DNA from: Leptospira stimsonii
GTDB taxonomy: Bacteria > Spirochaetota > Leptospiria > Leptospirales > Leptospiraceae
Assembly: GCF_003545875.1 (NCBI RefSeq)
Contig: NZ_QHCS01000008.1
Span: forward strand, 128,219-192,218
Reading direction: 5' to 3'
Length of the DNA: 64,000 nt
The notes beneath the pieces are model-generated. The model saw only the letters and a program-made list of their open reading frames with translations, did no database searches and was not told the origin of the DNA. The position numbers and the translations under genes were made by a program. Shown here in pieces: positions 1-10,007 of the stretch; position 1 is the stretch's first letter, and each line of letters opens with the position of its first letter.

Positions 1-721
1 TCATTCTTCTGCATATTCCGAATTCAGACCCGGTTATCCCAAAGAACTCTTCGCATATCTGAAAAGTCTCCTTCCGAATGGAAACGTCGTCTGGGATTGT
101 GGAACCGGAAACGGGCAAGCCGCGGTTTCGCTCGCAGAATTTTTTGACAAAGTGATCGCGACCGATCCTAGCGAAAATCAAATCGCAAACGCCGAACCTC
201 ATCCTCGAGTTGAATATCGTGTTTCCAAAGCGGAAGAATCCATATTAGGAAATTCTGAAGTAGATTTGATCACCGTAGCGCAGGCATTTCACTGGTTTGA
301 TTTCGAACCTTTTTTTAAGGAAGTCCTCCGAGTCGGGAAGAAAAACGGAATTCTCGCGATTTGGGGATACGGTCTACATCGAATCATTCCTGAAATCGAT
401 TCTCTCATCGATCGTCTCTACGGCGAAATCGTGGGTTCCTATTGGCCACCGGAAAGAAGATACGTGGAAGAAGAATATAAAACGATCTCTTTCCCTTTCG
501 AAAAAATCATACCTCCTTTCTTTAGTATGAAAGAAGAATGGACCGTGGATCAAGTCCTCGGTTATCTAAGAACCTGGTCCAGCGTTCAAAAGTATATTCA
601 AAAAAACGAAAGTGATCCCGTGCTTCTCATCGAAGAAAATCTACGATCCGTTTGGGGAGACGAAAAAACAAGAATGGTGGAATGGCCCCTTTTCTTTCGA
701 ATCGGGAGACTTCCTTCTTGA
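1..721 (+). CDS. Class I SAM-dependent methyltransferase, 5' end outside window
   Basis: The frame is open from position 2, so the gene begins before the window; the internal ATG at 152 is not a convincing start. The visible N-terminal part contains HSSAYSEFRPGYP and the SAM-binding glycine motif VWDCGTGNGQAA, followed by an acidic strand end (ATDPS). This is the layout of Methyltransf_11-type enzymes of the small-molecule methyltransferase kind. A later AQAFHWFDFEPFFKE segment fits motif IV/post-I of the same fold. The substrate cannot be inferred. The TGA stop overlaps the probable TTG start of the next gene, so the two are likely co-transcribed. Confidence 0.85.
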   Translation, partial: HSSAYSEFRPGYPKELFAYLKSLLPNGNVVWDCGTGNGQAAVSLAEFFDKVIATDPSENQIANAEPHPRVEYRVSKAEESILGNSEVDLITVAQAFHWFDFEPFFKEVLRVGKKNGILAIWGYGLHRIIPEIDSLIDRLYGEIVGSYWPPERRYVEEEYKTISFPFEKIIPPFFSMKEEWTVDQVLGYLRTWSSVQKYIQKNESDPVLLIEENLRSVWGDEKTRMVEWPLFFRIGRLPS

Positions 722-2055
722 TTCCTTCCAAAAAGGAAACCTTTCGTTTTTGGTTTCAACTCGGCTGGTTGAGTTTCGGGGGACCCGCGGGTCAAATCAG
801 CCTAATGCACAAAACCCTCGTCGAAGAAAAAAAATGGATTTCGGAGGAGAAATTTTCCCACGCCCTGAGTTATTGTATGCTTCTTCCCGGACCGGAAGCG
901 CAACAACTCGCGACCTACTTGGGTTGGATCCTTCACGGAATTCGCGGAGGGATTCTGGCGGGTCTCCTTTTTATACTTCCTTCCTTTTTTCTATTTTGTG
1001 GAATCGGTATATTCTATTTTTATTATGGACAAGTCCCCTACGCGATTTCCTTTTTGAACGGAGTCAAGCCGGCGGTTCTCGCGATCATCCTCCTCGCTTT
1101 TTCGAATCTGGCGAAAAAAAGGATTCAGTCCAACGGACAAAAATTTTGTTTCCTCTTTACGTTTCTCGGGATGTTGTTTTTTTCGATTCCCTATCCGTAT
1201 CTTCTTTTGTCTTCGCTTTCCTTAGGGATCCTTTCCTTTTTTACATCTAAGAAGCATTCCGAATCTTTTTCAAATTCGTCGGTATCAATCGGAACGAGTT
1301 CCGGAATCATCGATTTGCAAACGAAGTTGGATCAAAAGAGAGAGGATTCCACTCTCATTCTTAAACAAATCAGCAAAGTCGGAAGTCTCGGATTGATTCT
1401 TTGGATTCTTCCGATCCTCGGAATTTTACTTTTTCATACTTCCGGATTTCGATTTTGGGAAGAATTGATTTTGTTTTTTACAAAGACGGCGCTTCTTACC
1501 TTCGGAGGTGCATACGCGATTCTTCCCACCGTTGCAGATTTTGCGGTCGCTAAAGTCGCCTGGATTTCCAACAAAGAGATGTTAGACGGTCTTTCTTTTG
1601 GAGAAAGCACTCCGGGTCCCCTTGTGATGGTTTTGACGTTTATCGGTTTTTTGGCGGGTGCTCATCATTATGGGAACACGATCGCGGGTTTGTTCGGATT
1701 ATCTATTACAGCGTATTATACTTTTTTGCCTTCGTTTGTTTTTATTTTGGGCGGCGTCGGAATCGTGGAAAAAACAAAGGAATCGCAACTTTTAAAACAC
1801 GCATTGAATTACGTGACTGCCTGCGTTTGTGCCGTGATTCTTTTTTTGGGAATCTATTTTGCGAAATCGATTCTTTTCCAGGAAGGAACAGCGGAATTCG
1901 ACTTTCGAAACTTCACCGATCACATTTTCTGGTTCCCGTTCCTTTGGACGATCGTAAGTCTTATCTTTTTAAAATTAAAAGAAGAATATTCTATTTTTTT
2001 GATATTCTTCAGCGGCCTTTTTTTTCTGGCCGCTGATATGATTTTCTATTTGTGA
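718..2055 (+). CDS. chrA: Chromate transporter, ChrA family (two-domain form)
   Basis: Inner-membrane chromate/sulfate-type anion transporter. Two homologous halves are visible: FGGPAGQISLMH...LLPGPEAQQLATYLG in the N-half and TFGGAYAILP...SFGESTPGPLVMVLTFIGF in the C-half, both diagnostic for CHR proteins, with about 10 hydrophobic segments. The frame is open from an ATG at 652 and has another ATG at 682, but the TTG at 718 has a GGGAG ribosome site 9 nt upstream. It also overlaps the preceding stop by 4 nt, and it puts the conserved FxxxGWLSFGGPAGQ segment near the N-terminus as in relatives; the start is therefore chosen but not certain. The 3' end overlaps the convergent cyclase gene by about 10 bp. 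Real substrate unverified. Confidence 0.9.
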   Translation: MIPSKKETFRFWFQLGWLSFGGPAGQISLMHKTLVEEKKWISEEKFSHALSYCMLLPGPEAQQLATYLGWILHGIRGGILAGLLFILPSFFLFCGIGIFYFYYGQVPYAISFLNGVKPAVLAIILLAFSNLAKKRIQSNGQKFCFLFTFLGMLFFSIPYPYLLLSSLSLGILSFFTSKKHSESFSNSSVSIGTSSGIIDLQTKLDQKREDSTLILKQISKVGSLGLILWILPILGILLFHTSGFRFWEELILFFTKTALLTFGGAYAILPTVADFAVAKVAWISNKEMLDGLSFGESTPGPLVMVLTFIGFLAGAHHYGNTIAGLFGLSITAYYTFLPSFVFILGGVGIVEKTKESQLLKHALNYVTACVCAVILFLGIYFAKSILFQEGTAEFDFRNFTDHIFWFPFLWTIVSLIFLKLKEEYSIFLIFFSGLFFLAADMIFYL

Positions 2056-4982
2056 GTTCTTGTATAAACTCCGTCCCATGTTTTTTCCGGAGGATTCTGT
2101 TTATAATCTTCGCAACGTTCGATCAGATTGATGGCGGCTTTGTCCTTTGTTCCCCTTGTAATCTGAGAACTTTCTAAAAATTCTTGTGCAAGAGACCATT
2201 CTCGGTTCAAATACGCCTCGAACCCTTTTGCAAATTCCAGGGCTGACGCTTCGATTCTTTCCGAAATCTTGTCGTGTCTTCCCACTAATTCGTATAGTTT
2301 TACCGGTTCGTTCTTTCCTTTGACTCGAACCACATCTAAGAGTCTTGTGAAAAATTCATCCTTGATTTCGTGTTGAACGGATTCTCCGATAAGAATATTG
2401 ACACCGTAGTCTTTTCCCGCGGCCTCGAGTCTCGCGGCGAGATTTACAGTGTCTCCCATCATCGTATAAGCGGAAATGGAATCGGTTCCCATAAAACCGA
2501 CTTTAGCGAGGCCGGTGTTGAGTCCGATCCGAAAAGTCATCTCTTGCGCTTCTTGTATATAAGCCTTTCGCGCCTTCCACTCCTCGCGTAAAACGTCCAG
2601 TCTCTCCACCATTTCGACGGAGGCTCGAGCGGCTTTGAGACAATGATTTTCCACTTCCACCGGAGCGTTGAATATGCCAACGATCGCATCCCCTATGTAC
2701 TTATCCAAAACTCCCTCGTGTTTTTTAAGCACGATCGTCATCGCTGAAAGATATTCGTTTAACAATGATGCCAATTCGACAGAAGTTAATTTTTCGCTAA
2801 TATTCGAAAAACCTGCTACATCGGAAAAAAATGCGGTGATTCTTTTTTCGCTTCCCCGTTTTAGTGCCGCAAGGTCCACCATCGCCTCGCTGACGACGAC
2901 GGGATCGATCATCGTTCCCAGAATATTCTTAATTTTTTCCCTTTCTCTCAATCCGGAAACCATCGAATTGAGTGCGACCGTAAGAGTTCCCAGCTCGTCC
3001 TGCCCGCCCTGTTCGAATTGAACTTCCAGATTTCCGTGACCCACCTCCTGAGCGTGAAAGATGATTCTTTTGATTTTCTGAACCACAAATCCGGAGATCA
3101 ATATCGCAAGAAGAATTGCGATCGCACAGATGAGCATTGCAGTCGCGATCGCGGAATTCCTGTTTTTCCGGATCATCTCCAAACCTTCGGTCCGATCCAC
3201 GAGTGTTCTTGAAATCCCGGAGAGATTCGCTGAAAGAAGATTGGAACTCACTTCTTCCGATGTTTCCGAAAGAAGCGGTTTCGAATCCAGGCTCCATAAA
3301 ATTTCCTCGGCTTCTCCTCTTGAGTTTGCGATGATTCCGTCCGAGATCAGCTTTTTTAATTGAGGCGTCGGAGTTTCACTTTTACCGGAATAGATCCATT
3401 CCCGGATCGCGGCCCATCTTTCCTTTGTTAGGTTTTGTATCTTCGGATCCCTTAGATAATCCAAGTAGGCTCCGGAATTCTGACTGAATCGAAGGACGAT
3501 CAAATCTTCCAAACCGGCATTTCTAATTTCGCCTAACGCATCGATCAAAAGATCCGTGTCGCTCTGAATCGGGAAAAACGTTTTTTCTTTCGGAGATTTC
3601 GTTTTGCCAGGTTTTATTTTCTGAGCGACGGCTTCTTGATTCTTCTTATCTTCCGAAAATTCGTTTCTGAATTTTTCAAACTCAGTCTCCCTTTCTTGGA
3701 TGAGCTTTGAATATTTAGAATAGAGTTCGTTGAAACTTTTATCCTTAAAAGGAGGAACCGGAGGTTTTTTCTCTTTGAGTTCGGATATTCTTTTTTTCAA
3801 GGGCCCTACAAGTTCAGTCACACGTTTTGCGATATTTGCGTCCTGTTGCAGATAACGTTTTGCAAAGTCCGGAAGTTTGTTTCGGATCGTATTGGCCCTT
3901 TCCGTGGAACTTTGATTCCGAAAAATCGGAGAATACAAAGTCTGCAATTCCATCTTTCCAACCCTGTAAGCGTTTTCGTCGGATTCCATATCGAAATCCA
4001 AGGAAAGAACTTTGGAGATCGAGTCTTTCAGGTTCGCGTTGACGACTGGAAGAATTTCGTTTCCGTTGATCGGTCCGTCCGGCTTGAATATTCTCGTGTC
4101 GAAAGACGGAGTCAGATTCTCCTTCCATTGATTGGAAAGAACGGGGAAGGTCTGAATTCTAAACTGAGACATGTTGAGCCCCAGTTCCTCAATTTTTCGA
4201 TGTTGTTTCGGAAGCGCGAGTTCTAAAATGGAATGATCGAGTTGATTCCTCGCCTTTTCGATCCCGGTCTTTAAGAGTTCCATTTTTTGTTCTATGGGTA
4301 ATTTTTCTTTTGCGGCCCCGCCTTCTTTTCCTCCGAGTTCGTCCCATTTTTGTTTTTGCTCATTGAGATCCGCTTCAAGGACAGCCACTTGTTGCGCCAT
4401 ATTGAGAAGTTTCGAATACATCGAGTCTGAAATTCCGAGACCGTTCGGATCTTTGAGAAGATATTTCGTATTCTTTTCCAGTTCGGCAATATCGTCTTTG
4501 GAAAGATACACGGAATAGTATGTATCCTTTACGGAAGATTTTTTTTCTTTTCCAAGAACCCCGAAAAGTTTCGTCTTAAATCCGAAAAGACTGACTTCTT
4601 TTTCTTCTTGGGTGACTACCTTCGTTCTATATTTTCGAAGAGCCTGGCTTTGTCTTTTTACACGTTCCCGAAAGGATTCAACACGAATCAAACTGCTGGA
4701 AATATTTTCCAATTCCAAAACAAGACCGGAAATGTAATGCCTGGAAATCGCCGCCTCTTTTTCGTAACTCTGAGTGAGAATCTCAGTTTGCTGATTTACG
4801 TCGATCGTAGAAAGAATGAAGACCGTGAGCGCGATGAGTGCGCCCGTAAAAAGGGCTAATTTCGCTCTAATACCTAAGTAAAGAATGTGAGTGAATTCGA
4901 GAACAAAGCCGAACCAGTTTTTGGCTTTTTGAAGAATGGATTGTTTCTCGAAGTCGTTCGGATTGATAGGCTCTTTATCCAC
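2046..4982 (-). CDS. Membrane-bound class III adenylate/guanylate cyclase with HAMP domain
   Basis: Predicted to make cAMP (or cGMP) from ATP/GTP at the membrane in response to an external signal. Order in the 978 aa: short cytoplasmic start, TM helix at about residues 42-62, a long (about 550 aa) extracytoplasmic region rich in charged and coiled segments, second TM at about 611-634, HAMP linker at about 635-690, and cyclase homology domain from about 705. Catalytic-domain landmarks are FFSDVAGFSNISE (metal-binding Asp), KYIGDAIVGIFNAP, FRIGLNTG and GDTVNLAARLEAA. A C-terminal helical tail of about 70 aa with TPR-like character follows. Leptospira genomes carry many such cyclases. It is transcribed toward chrA; the upstream 400-bp gap is shared with a divergent GGDEF gene. 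Confidence 0.93.
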   Translation of the reverse strand: MDKEPINPNDFEKQSILQKAKNWFGFVLEFTHILYLGIRAKLALFTGALIALTVFILSTIDVNQQTEILTQSYEKEAAISRHYISGLVLELENISSSLIRVESFRERVKRQSQALRKYRTKVVTQEEKEVSLFGFKTKLFGVLGKEKKSSVKDTYYSVYLSKDDIAELEKNTKYLLKDPNGLGISDSMYSKLLNMAQQVAVLEADLNEQKQKWDELGGKEGGAAKEKLPIEQKMELLKTGIEKARNQLDHSILELALPKQHRKIEELGLNMSQFRIQTFPVLSNQWKENLTPSFDTRIFKPDGPINGNEILPVVNANLKDSISKVLSLDFDMESDENAYRVGKMELQTLYSPIFRNQSSTERANTIRNKLPDFAKRYLQQDANIAKRVTELVGPLKKRISELKEKKPPVPPFKDKSFNELYSKYSKLIQERETEFEKFRNEFSEDKKNQEAVAQKIKPGKTKSPKEKTFFPIQSDTDLLIDALGEIRNAGLEDLIVLRFSQNSGAYLDYLRDPKIQNLTKERWAAIREWIYSGKSETPTPQLKKLISDGIIANSRGEAEEILWSLDSKPLLSETSEEVSSNLLSANLSGISRTLVDRTEGLEMIRKNRNSAIATAMLICAIAILLAILISGFVVQKIKRIIFHAQEVGHGNLEVQFEQGGQDELGTLTVALNSMVSGLREREKIKNILGTMIDPVVVSEAMVDLAALKRGSEKRITAFFSDVAGFSNISEKLTSVELASLLNEYLSAMTIVLKKHEGVLDKYIGDAIVGIFNAPVEVENHCLKAARASVEMVERLDVLREEWKARKAYIQEAQEMTFRIGLNTGLAKVGFMGTDSISAYTMMGDTVNLAARLEAAGKDYGVNILIGESVQHEIKDEFFTRLLDVVRVKGKNEPVKLYELVGRHDKISERIEASALEFAKGFEAYLNREWSLAQEFLESSQITRGTKDKAAINLIERCEDYKQNPPEKTWDGVYTRTHK

Positions 4983-5388
4983 GGCGCGTTATCCTTAATG
5001 CAAGTATGATCTTCACCATTCTTCAAAGGACCGGCGCTTCGAGTCACGAAATAATCTTTCAGGAGAATGAATTTTATGGGCTCGGGAATTCGGAATTTCT
5101 TCTCCCTTCTTTTGGAAAAATGGAGACTCGTTTTATAAGTGGATCAACCGGTTTTGAAGGTAAAGATCGCCAAACGGGAATTTTCTCCTCTTAGAAAAAA
5201 GAAATTGACTTCGTTTCAAATTCCTAATTACTCACTGCATTCTTTTCTTCACCTTACGCCGATTTTAGGGTATCTCGAATGGAATTCGGTGCTGATAAAA
5301 TGACAAGTTTCACCGTGCAGGAATCGTTCGAAAAAAGTTTTTTGAGTGAATCTGTAGATTCTATCGTCTATCACTTGGAATCATTTCT
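4983..5388. other. Divergent intergenic region, no gene
   Basis: This is a 406-bp gap between the divergent cyclase and diguanylate cyclase genes. It must hold both promoters. A TTGACT hexamer near 5204 could be a -35 for the rightward gene, but no confident -10 or operator is visible. A 62-codon open frame at 5006-5194 has no ribosome site and an unconvincing composition, so it is not called. Confidence 0.5.
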
Positions 5389-7191
5389 ATGAAAGATCCA
5401 ATTCTAAAAATTCGAAACAAAATGAAAACGATCCTAGATTTAAAGTACGAAACGAAGTTTATTTTGAATTCGAAAATTCGTTTATTTTTATGTTGTTTTT
5501 TATTCTTATCCCAATCGATTTTTGGAATTGAGCCGGCTTTTGTCATCCAGCCGGATTTTTCGAACAAAGGATCTCTTCTCAAATCCGTATTCTACGTCAG
5601 AGATCCGAACTATTCGTATCGTGCCGAAAACTTTTTTACTGAACTCCAGAACATTCCCATTCAGGAAGTAAAAAATTCTACCCTCGGATTCGGTTATGAT
5701 CCGGTTCCATATTGGCTCGTTTTCGAGATCGAAACAAAGGAAACACTTTCGAAAGAATTCACTCTTGCGTTTCACTACCCTCATTTGGATCAGATCGATT
5801 TGTATTATCAAGGTCCGGAAGGTTTGAAAGGAGAATTCAACACCGGTGATACGCTTCCTTTTTTGTCCAGGCCGATCGAGAACAGATTGTTTTTGTTTCC
5901 GATCCCCGTGGAGAAAAAAGGGAAAACCAGAGTTGTCGTCCGAGTCTTAACGGAGGGCGCAGTCAGTCTTTCGATGACTTTGTATGAGAACAAGGCGAGA
6001 ATTCGGGAAACAAAATACGACCTTGCTAAGGACGCCGCTTTTTTCGGCGCTCTCGCCGTGATGGCTTTCTTTAATCTTTTCTTATACCTGGGACTCAAGG
6101 AAAGATATTTATTATATTATTCTTTCCTAATTCTTTCGGTTCTTTTATATCAGATCATCTTGCCGGGTTACGCTTTTGAATGGTTTTTTCAGAATCAACC
6201 TACTTTTATCAATCAACTTCATCTTGAATCGATTGTGTTGATGATGGTCTTTATGGCCTTGTTTCTTTCCTCCTTTTTGGAAACTAAAAAGAGTTCTTCG
6301 ATTTTAAACGTATTCCTAAAAATATCTCTTTGGGCCGCCTTGGTGTTGGGTTTTTTGATTCCACTTCTTCCGGGACGTTATCTGATTCCGTTCACTTCTT
6401 TGTTTCCTTTGCTTCAGATGACGGTGATCTTTTTGATTTCCTTCTTTAAGGCGTTACGCGGAGACAGAAAGGCGATCATTTTTTTAACCGCATGGTTCTT
6501 TACTCTTTCCGGAGGAATCATCTTTACGCTCAGTCGTTTCGGTCTTTTTTTAAAGGAAGGACCGGCGATTCCTTTTTTACAGACCGGGATCATTCTGAGC
6601 GTTCTATTCTTATCTCTTGCTTTGTCCGAAAGGATTCGTACGATCCGAAAAGAAAAAGAAGAAATCGAAGAATACGCGGGGAAACTGGAGGAGCTTTCGT
6701 ATATCGATCCTCTGACTCGAATTTTTAACAGAAGGTATTTCGACGAACAGATTCGATTGGCGTGGAGTCGTTCCGCGAGACATCATTCTCCGCTTTCTCT
6801 TTTGATGATCGACGTGGATTTTTTTAAACAATACAATGATACGTACGGACACGTTGAGGGAGATAGAGCTTTGATTTCCGTCGCTCGGGAGATTCGTGCA
6901 AGTCTCAGACGAGCCAATGATATGGTCAATCGTTATGGCGGAGAAGAATTTGCCGTGATCCTACCCGATACGCCGATCGAAGGCGCAGTCGTCGTCGCGT
7001 TGAATATTCTTGAAAAAGTGGAAGCTCTGAATATTGCTCACCTCAAAAGCCATTTTTCAAAGCTTACCGTTTCGATCGGAATTTCCTGCAATACCGAACC
7101 TTCGATCCGATCGGTTCAAGATCTGATTGGAATCGCGGATAAAAATCTCTATGATGCTAAGGAATCCGGAAGGAATCATATCCAGCACTGA
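5389..7191 (+). CDS. 7TMR-DISM receptor with C-terminal diguanylate cyclase (GGDEF) domain
   Basis: A sensor that makes cyclic di-GMP. A hydrophobic signal segment (about residues 27-46) precedes a periplasmic beta-rich 7TMR-DISM extracellular domain (about 50-210). A block of seven membrane helices follows (about 215-420), then a short charged coiled linker (IRTIRKEKEEIEEYAGKLEEL) and a complete GGDEF domain. The active-site sequence NRYGGEEFAVILP lies near residue 516, and IDPLTRIFNRRYF and MIDVDFFKQYND are also intact, so it should be catalytically competent. An alternative ATG lies 10 codons downstream (5419). Ligand unknown; DISM domains often bind carbohydrates or lipids. The divergent cyclase next door makes this a second-messenger locus. 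Confidence 0.93.
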   Translation: MKDPILKIRNKMKTILDLKYETKFILNSKIRLFLCCFLFLSQSIFGIEPAFVIQPDFSNKGSLLKSVFYVRDPNYSYRAENFFTELQNIPIQEVKNSTLGFGYDPVPYWLVFEIETKETLSKEFTLAFHYPHLDQIDLYYQGPEGLKGEFNTGDTLPFLSRPIENRLFLFPIPVEKKGKTRVVVRVLTEGAVSLSMTLYENKARIRETKYDLAKDAAFFGALAVMAFFNLFLYLGLKERYLLYYSFLILSVLLYQIILPGYAFEWFFQNQPTFINQLHLESIVLMMVFMALFLSSFLETKKSSSILNVFLKISLWAALVLGFLIPLLPGRYLIPFTSLFPLLQMTVIFLISFFKALRGDRKAIIFLTAWFFTLSGGIIFTLSRFGLFLKEGPAIPFLQTGIILSVLFLSLALSERIRTIRKEKEEIEEYAGKLEELSYIDPLTRIFNRRYFDEQIRLAWSRSARHHSPLSLLMIDVDFFKQYNDTYGHVEGDRALISVAREIRASLRRANDMVNRYGGEEFAVILPDTPIEGAVVVALNILEKVEALNIAHLKSHFSKLTVSIGISCNTEPSIRSVQDLIGIADKNLYDAKESGRNHIQH

Positions 7192-7253
7192 GCACGGAAT
7201 TTTCGTTTTGATGGGAAGAATTTGGTTCGGGATTCGAGTCCTCCGTTTTACTT

Positions 7254-7276
7254 TGTGTAGGAGCTATTACAAAAAG
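7254..7276. repeat. Degenerate GTAGGAGCT-type intergenic palindrome
   Basis: TGTGTAGGAGCTATTACA is an imperfect palindrome. Similar pieces occur at about 16243-16260 (TTGTAGAAGCTCCTACGAA) and about 16296-16312 (GTAACAGCTCCTAC), suggesting a small dispersed intergenic repeat of this genome. Only three degenerate copies are visible here, so function and family are open. Confidence 0.35.
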
Positions 7277-7408
7277 ATATCTCGTGGGCGCAATTTATAT
7301 CGTTTGTTATTTATAATTCGCCATTCCAAGCGCAAGTAAGAAGAATTTGTTTGTCATTCAAATTTTTTCTCGACTGAAAGGTAGGATCTCTTACAATTCT
7401 CCCCTGCT

Positions 7409-9346
7409 ATGAAAACCAGTCAGATTCCCTCCATTCCATCCAAAACCTTATACAATGTCATGAAAGCATCCGCAGAAAAATTCGCGGATTCAACGGCGCA
7501 ATACTACAAACCGGACGGTAAAAATTACCAACCCAATAGTTTTAAGAATCTTTACGAAACCGTTCAACAAATCGGCTCAGGTTTGATTTCCTTGGGTCTC
7601 GAACCGGGAACTCCGATCGGACTGATCGCCGATTCGGGCGCTCGTTGGATTTGGTGTAGCATGGGAATCACGAACATAGGCTGTGTCGACGTTCCTCGAG
7701 GAACCGATTCCACTGAAGAAGATCTTCGTTATATTCTCAATCACGCGGAGTGTTCCATCGCATTTTTAGAAAACGAAACAGCTCTGAAAAAGATTCTCAA
7801 TCAGAAGGAAGCGTATCCTCATCTCAAGAGAATCATTCTTTTCGACAAAAAAGGCGGAATCGCCGACACGGGTCCTTTCGAAGTGATTTTGTTAAGCGAC
7901 TTGATCGAAAAGGGAAAGGATTGGATCCAATCCAAAGGAAGAGACGAGTTTCACAAAAGAGGATCAGCTATCAAAGAATCGGATCTTGCGACGATCGTCT
8001 ACACTTCCGGTACGACAGGCAAACCGAAGGGTGTGATGCTTACTCATAAGAACATTGTTTTTAACGTCGACAGCGCTCTGGAAGGGACTGATCTGAAAAT
8101 CTATCCTTCCGATCGTAGTATGGCCTATCTTCCTCCGTGGCATATCGCCGAAAGATTGGTGGAAACCGTTTGTATCCGTGCGGGCGGTGCGGAGGCTTTC
8201 ACTTCGATCTCCACTCTCAGTCAAGACCTGGCGGAAATCAAACCGACCCTTCTTCTTTCGGTTCCTCGAGTTTGGGAAAGTCTCTACAACAAAATTCATG
8301 ATAAGGTTCGAACCTCTTCTCCCGCACAACAGGCGTTATTCGGACTTTTCAAAGAAATCGCGATCACATACTATAAGCACGTATCCAGATTGCAAGGTTT
8401 GGAATTTCATCTCACCGAACAATCCACCTTCGCTTCGCTTTGGCAAAAATTTATTTCTATGTGGGTGGTTATGCTACTCTGGTTGCCAAATCAGATAGCT
8501 CAACTCGCGTTTAACAAAATCAAAAGCGGCTTGGGCGGAGAATTGAGATTCGCACTTTCAGGCGCCGGAGCACTTCCTCAATACATCGATCTTTTCTTTA
8601 ACGCGATCGGAATTCCGATTTTGGAAGGTTATGGAATGACCGAGTTATCCGGAATTTCCACACGAAGAATTTTCGGTGAAATCTCCGTGGGAACATTGGG
8701 TCGTTGTATTCCCGGAGTTCAGATCAAGTTGATGGACGAAAAAGGAAAGGAAATTACAAAACCCGGAGTCAAAGGGATCGCGTGGCACAAAGGTGATCAC
8801 GTAATGAAAGGTTACTATAAAGAGCCGGAGAAAACGAAAGAAATTTTGAGTTCTGACGGATGGCTGAACTCGGGGGATCTTCTCGCTTGGACCACCTCCG
8901 GAGAGTTGAAATATTCAGGAAGAGCAAAGGATACGATCGTCCTTCTGGGAGGGGAGAATTTAGAACCGGAGCCGATCGAGTTTGCATTGGTTCGAAGCCA
9001 GTTCATACACCAGGCTATGGTGGTTGGACACGACCAAAAGACGTTAGGCGCGTTGATAGTTCCGAACGAAGAGGCTTTGGAAAAATATCTGAAAGACCTT
9101 CGTTCTAAAATGTTAAGCGAAGTCAAAAATTTAAACGGAGATCAGGACGTACTGAGCCTCTTTAAAAACGAGATCAAGTCCCTGATATCCAACGAGAACG
9201 GGTTTAAGAATTTCGAAAAGGTGTCGAGTTTTCGGATACTTGATAAGAAGTTCGAACCCGGAGACGAACTTACTCAAACGATGAAAATAAAACGAAACGT
9301 TGTCGCCGATAAGTACAAAAAAGAAATCGAAGAGATGTACAAGTAA
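7409..9346 (+). CDS. Long-chain fatty acid--CoA ligase (AMP-binding, FadD/ACSL-like)
   Basis: Activates fatty acids to acyl-CoA via an acyl-adenylate; membrane-associated. Family signatures are all present in the 645 aa: the P-loop-like AMP motif TIVYTSGTTGKPKGVMLTHKN at about residue 195, EGYGMTELSG at about 410, the NSGDLLAWTTSGELKYSGR motif, and the K-containing C-terminal domain with DELTQTMKIKR. The ALSGAGALP and KPTLLLSVPRVWE segments are typical of the large ACSL-type proteins rather than of acetyl-CoA synthetase. Leptospira lives on long-chain fatty acids as its carbon source, so such enzymes are central. The gene stands alone, preceded by a 217-bp gap. Confidence 0.93.
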   Translation: MKTSQIPSIPSKTLYNVMKASAEKFADSTAQYYKPDGKNYQPNSFKNLYETVQQIGSGLISLGLEPGTPIGLIADSGARWIWCSMGITNIGCVDVPRGTDSTEEDLRYILNHAECSIAFLENETALKKILNQKEAYPHLKRIILFDKKGGIADTGPFEVILLSDLIEKGKDWIQSKGRDEFHKRGSAIKESDLATIVYTSGTTGKPKGVMLTHKNIVFNVDSALEGTDLKIYPSDRSMAYLPPWHIAERLVETVCIRAGGAEAFTSISTLSQDLAEIKPTLLLSVPRVWESLYNKIHDKVRTSSPAQQALFGLFKEIAITYYKHVSRLQGLEFHLTEQSTFASLWQKFISMWVVMLLWLPNQIAQLAFNKIKSGLGGELRFALSGAGALPQYIDLFFNAIGIPILEGYGMTELSGISTRRIFGEISVGTLGRCIPGVQIKLMDEKGKEITKPGVKGIAWHKGDHVMKGYYKEPEKTKEILSSDGWLNSGDLLAWTTSGELKYSGRAKDTIVLLGGENLEPEPIEFALVRSQFIHQAMVVGHDQKTLGALIVPNEEALEKYLKDLRSKMLSEVKNLNGDQDVLSLFKNEIKSLISNENGFKNFEKVSSFRILDKKFEPGDELTQTMKIKRNVVADKYKKEIEEMYK

Positions 9347-9434
9347 AGATAAACCTTTCCCTTTTCGACAATTGTAAGTCTTTTTAGAAAAGAGTAAAGT
9401 GTTTCGACTGGATGCCCGCTTGATCCGAGGGACG

Positions 9435-9451
9435 GACCTGCGGGTCTTTTT
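9435..9451 (+). terminator. Possible weak Rho-independent terminator
   Basis: A short GC hairpin (GACC-TGCG-GGTC) is followed directly by five T residues, 90 bp after the acyl-CoA ligase stop. The stem is only 4 bp, so efficiency is uncertain. Confidence 0.4.
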
Positions 9452-9538
9452 GTTCTCCGAATTCGACAAAAATTTCGAGCTCCGTGTAACTCTTTCCGGT
9501 TAAAAGCGAAGAACACGGAAGAATCTAGGAGCATCTTC

Positions 9539-9946
9539 TTGTCAGCATCCAATCAAACTATAAAGAATCGAATTCTCATCTGCCTGCGAATCTTGGTCGC
9601 ATTCATCTTTCTTCAAACGTTGTTTTTTAAATTTACGGGAGCGCCCGAGTCTGTGGCGATTTTTTCCAAGTTGAATTCCGAACCCTGGGGAAGAATCGGA
9701 ACGGGAATTTTGGAGTTACTCGCCTCGATTCTACTTTTTGTTCCCGGCCTTGGTTGGTCAGGAGCGTTCCTTGGAGCGGCGCTTATGTTCGGCGCAATTC
9801 TTTCTCATATTTTCGTGATCGGAATCGAACAAGAAAACGACGGAGGTTTTTTATTCTTTCTCGCACTGACGAGCGCAACGATTTGTCTCCTTCTTCTCTG
9901 GATGGAAAGAGAAAAGCTAACGGAGATTGTACGAAAACGGATATAA
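9539..9946 (+). CDS. DoxX-like four-helix membrane protein
   Basis: A 135-aa integral membrane protein with four hydrophobic helices and the pattern RILVAFIFLQTLFFKFTGAPESVAIFSKL...GRIGTGILELLASILLFVPG typical of DoxX/DoxX-like proteins. These are poorly characterised membrane proteins linked in other bacteria to redox or quinone functions. The start is TTG with AGGAG 7 nt upstream, which decides it. No operon partner with an informative function: the next gene is a small hypothetical. Confidence 0.75.
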   Translation: MSASNQTIKNRILICLRILVAFIFLQTLFFKFTGAPESVAIFSKLNSEPWGRIGTGILELLASILLFVPGLGWSGAFLGAALMFGAILSHIFVIGIEQENDGGFLFFLALTSATICLLLLWMEREKLTEIVRKRI

Positions 9947-10007
9947 AAATAAGCTTTCCTATTCTTAAGCCCTCCCTAACCTTTCTCCAAATCAAGGAGG
10001 AATTTTC

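Noticed and set aside
5006..5194. 62-codon open frame between the divergent cyclases
   Set aside because: No ribosome site and no recognisable features; lies in promoter space.
7220..7250. tRNA-like T-arm (GGTTCGGGATTCGAGTCCTCC)
   Set aside because: No acceptor, D or anticodon arms can be drawn around it.
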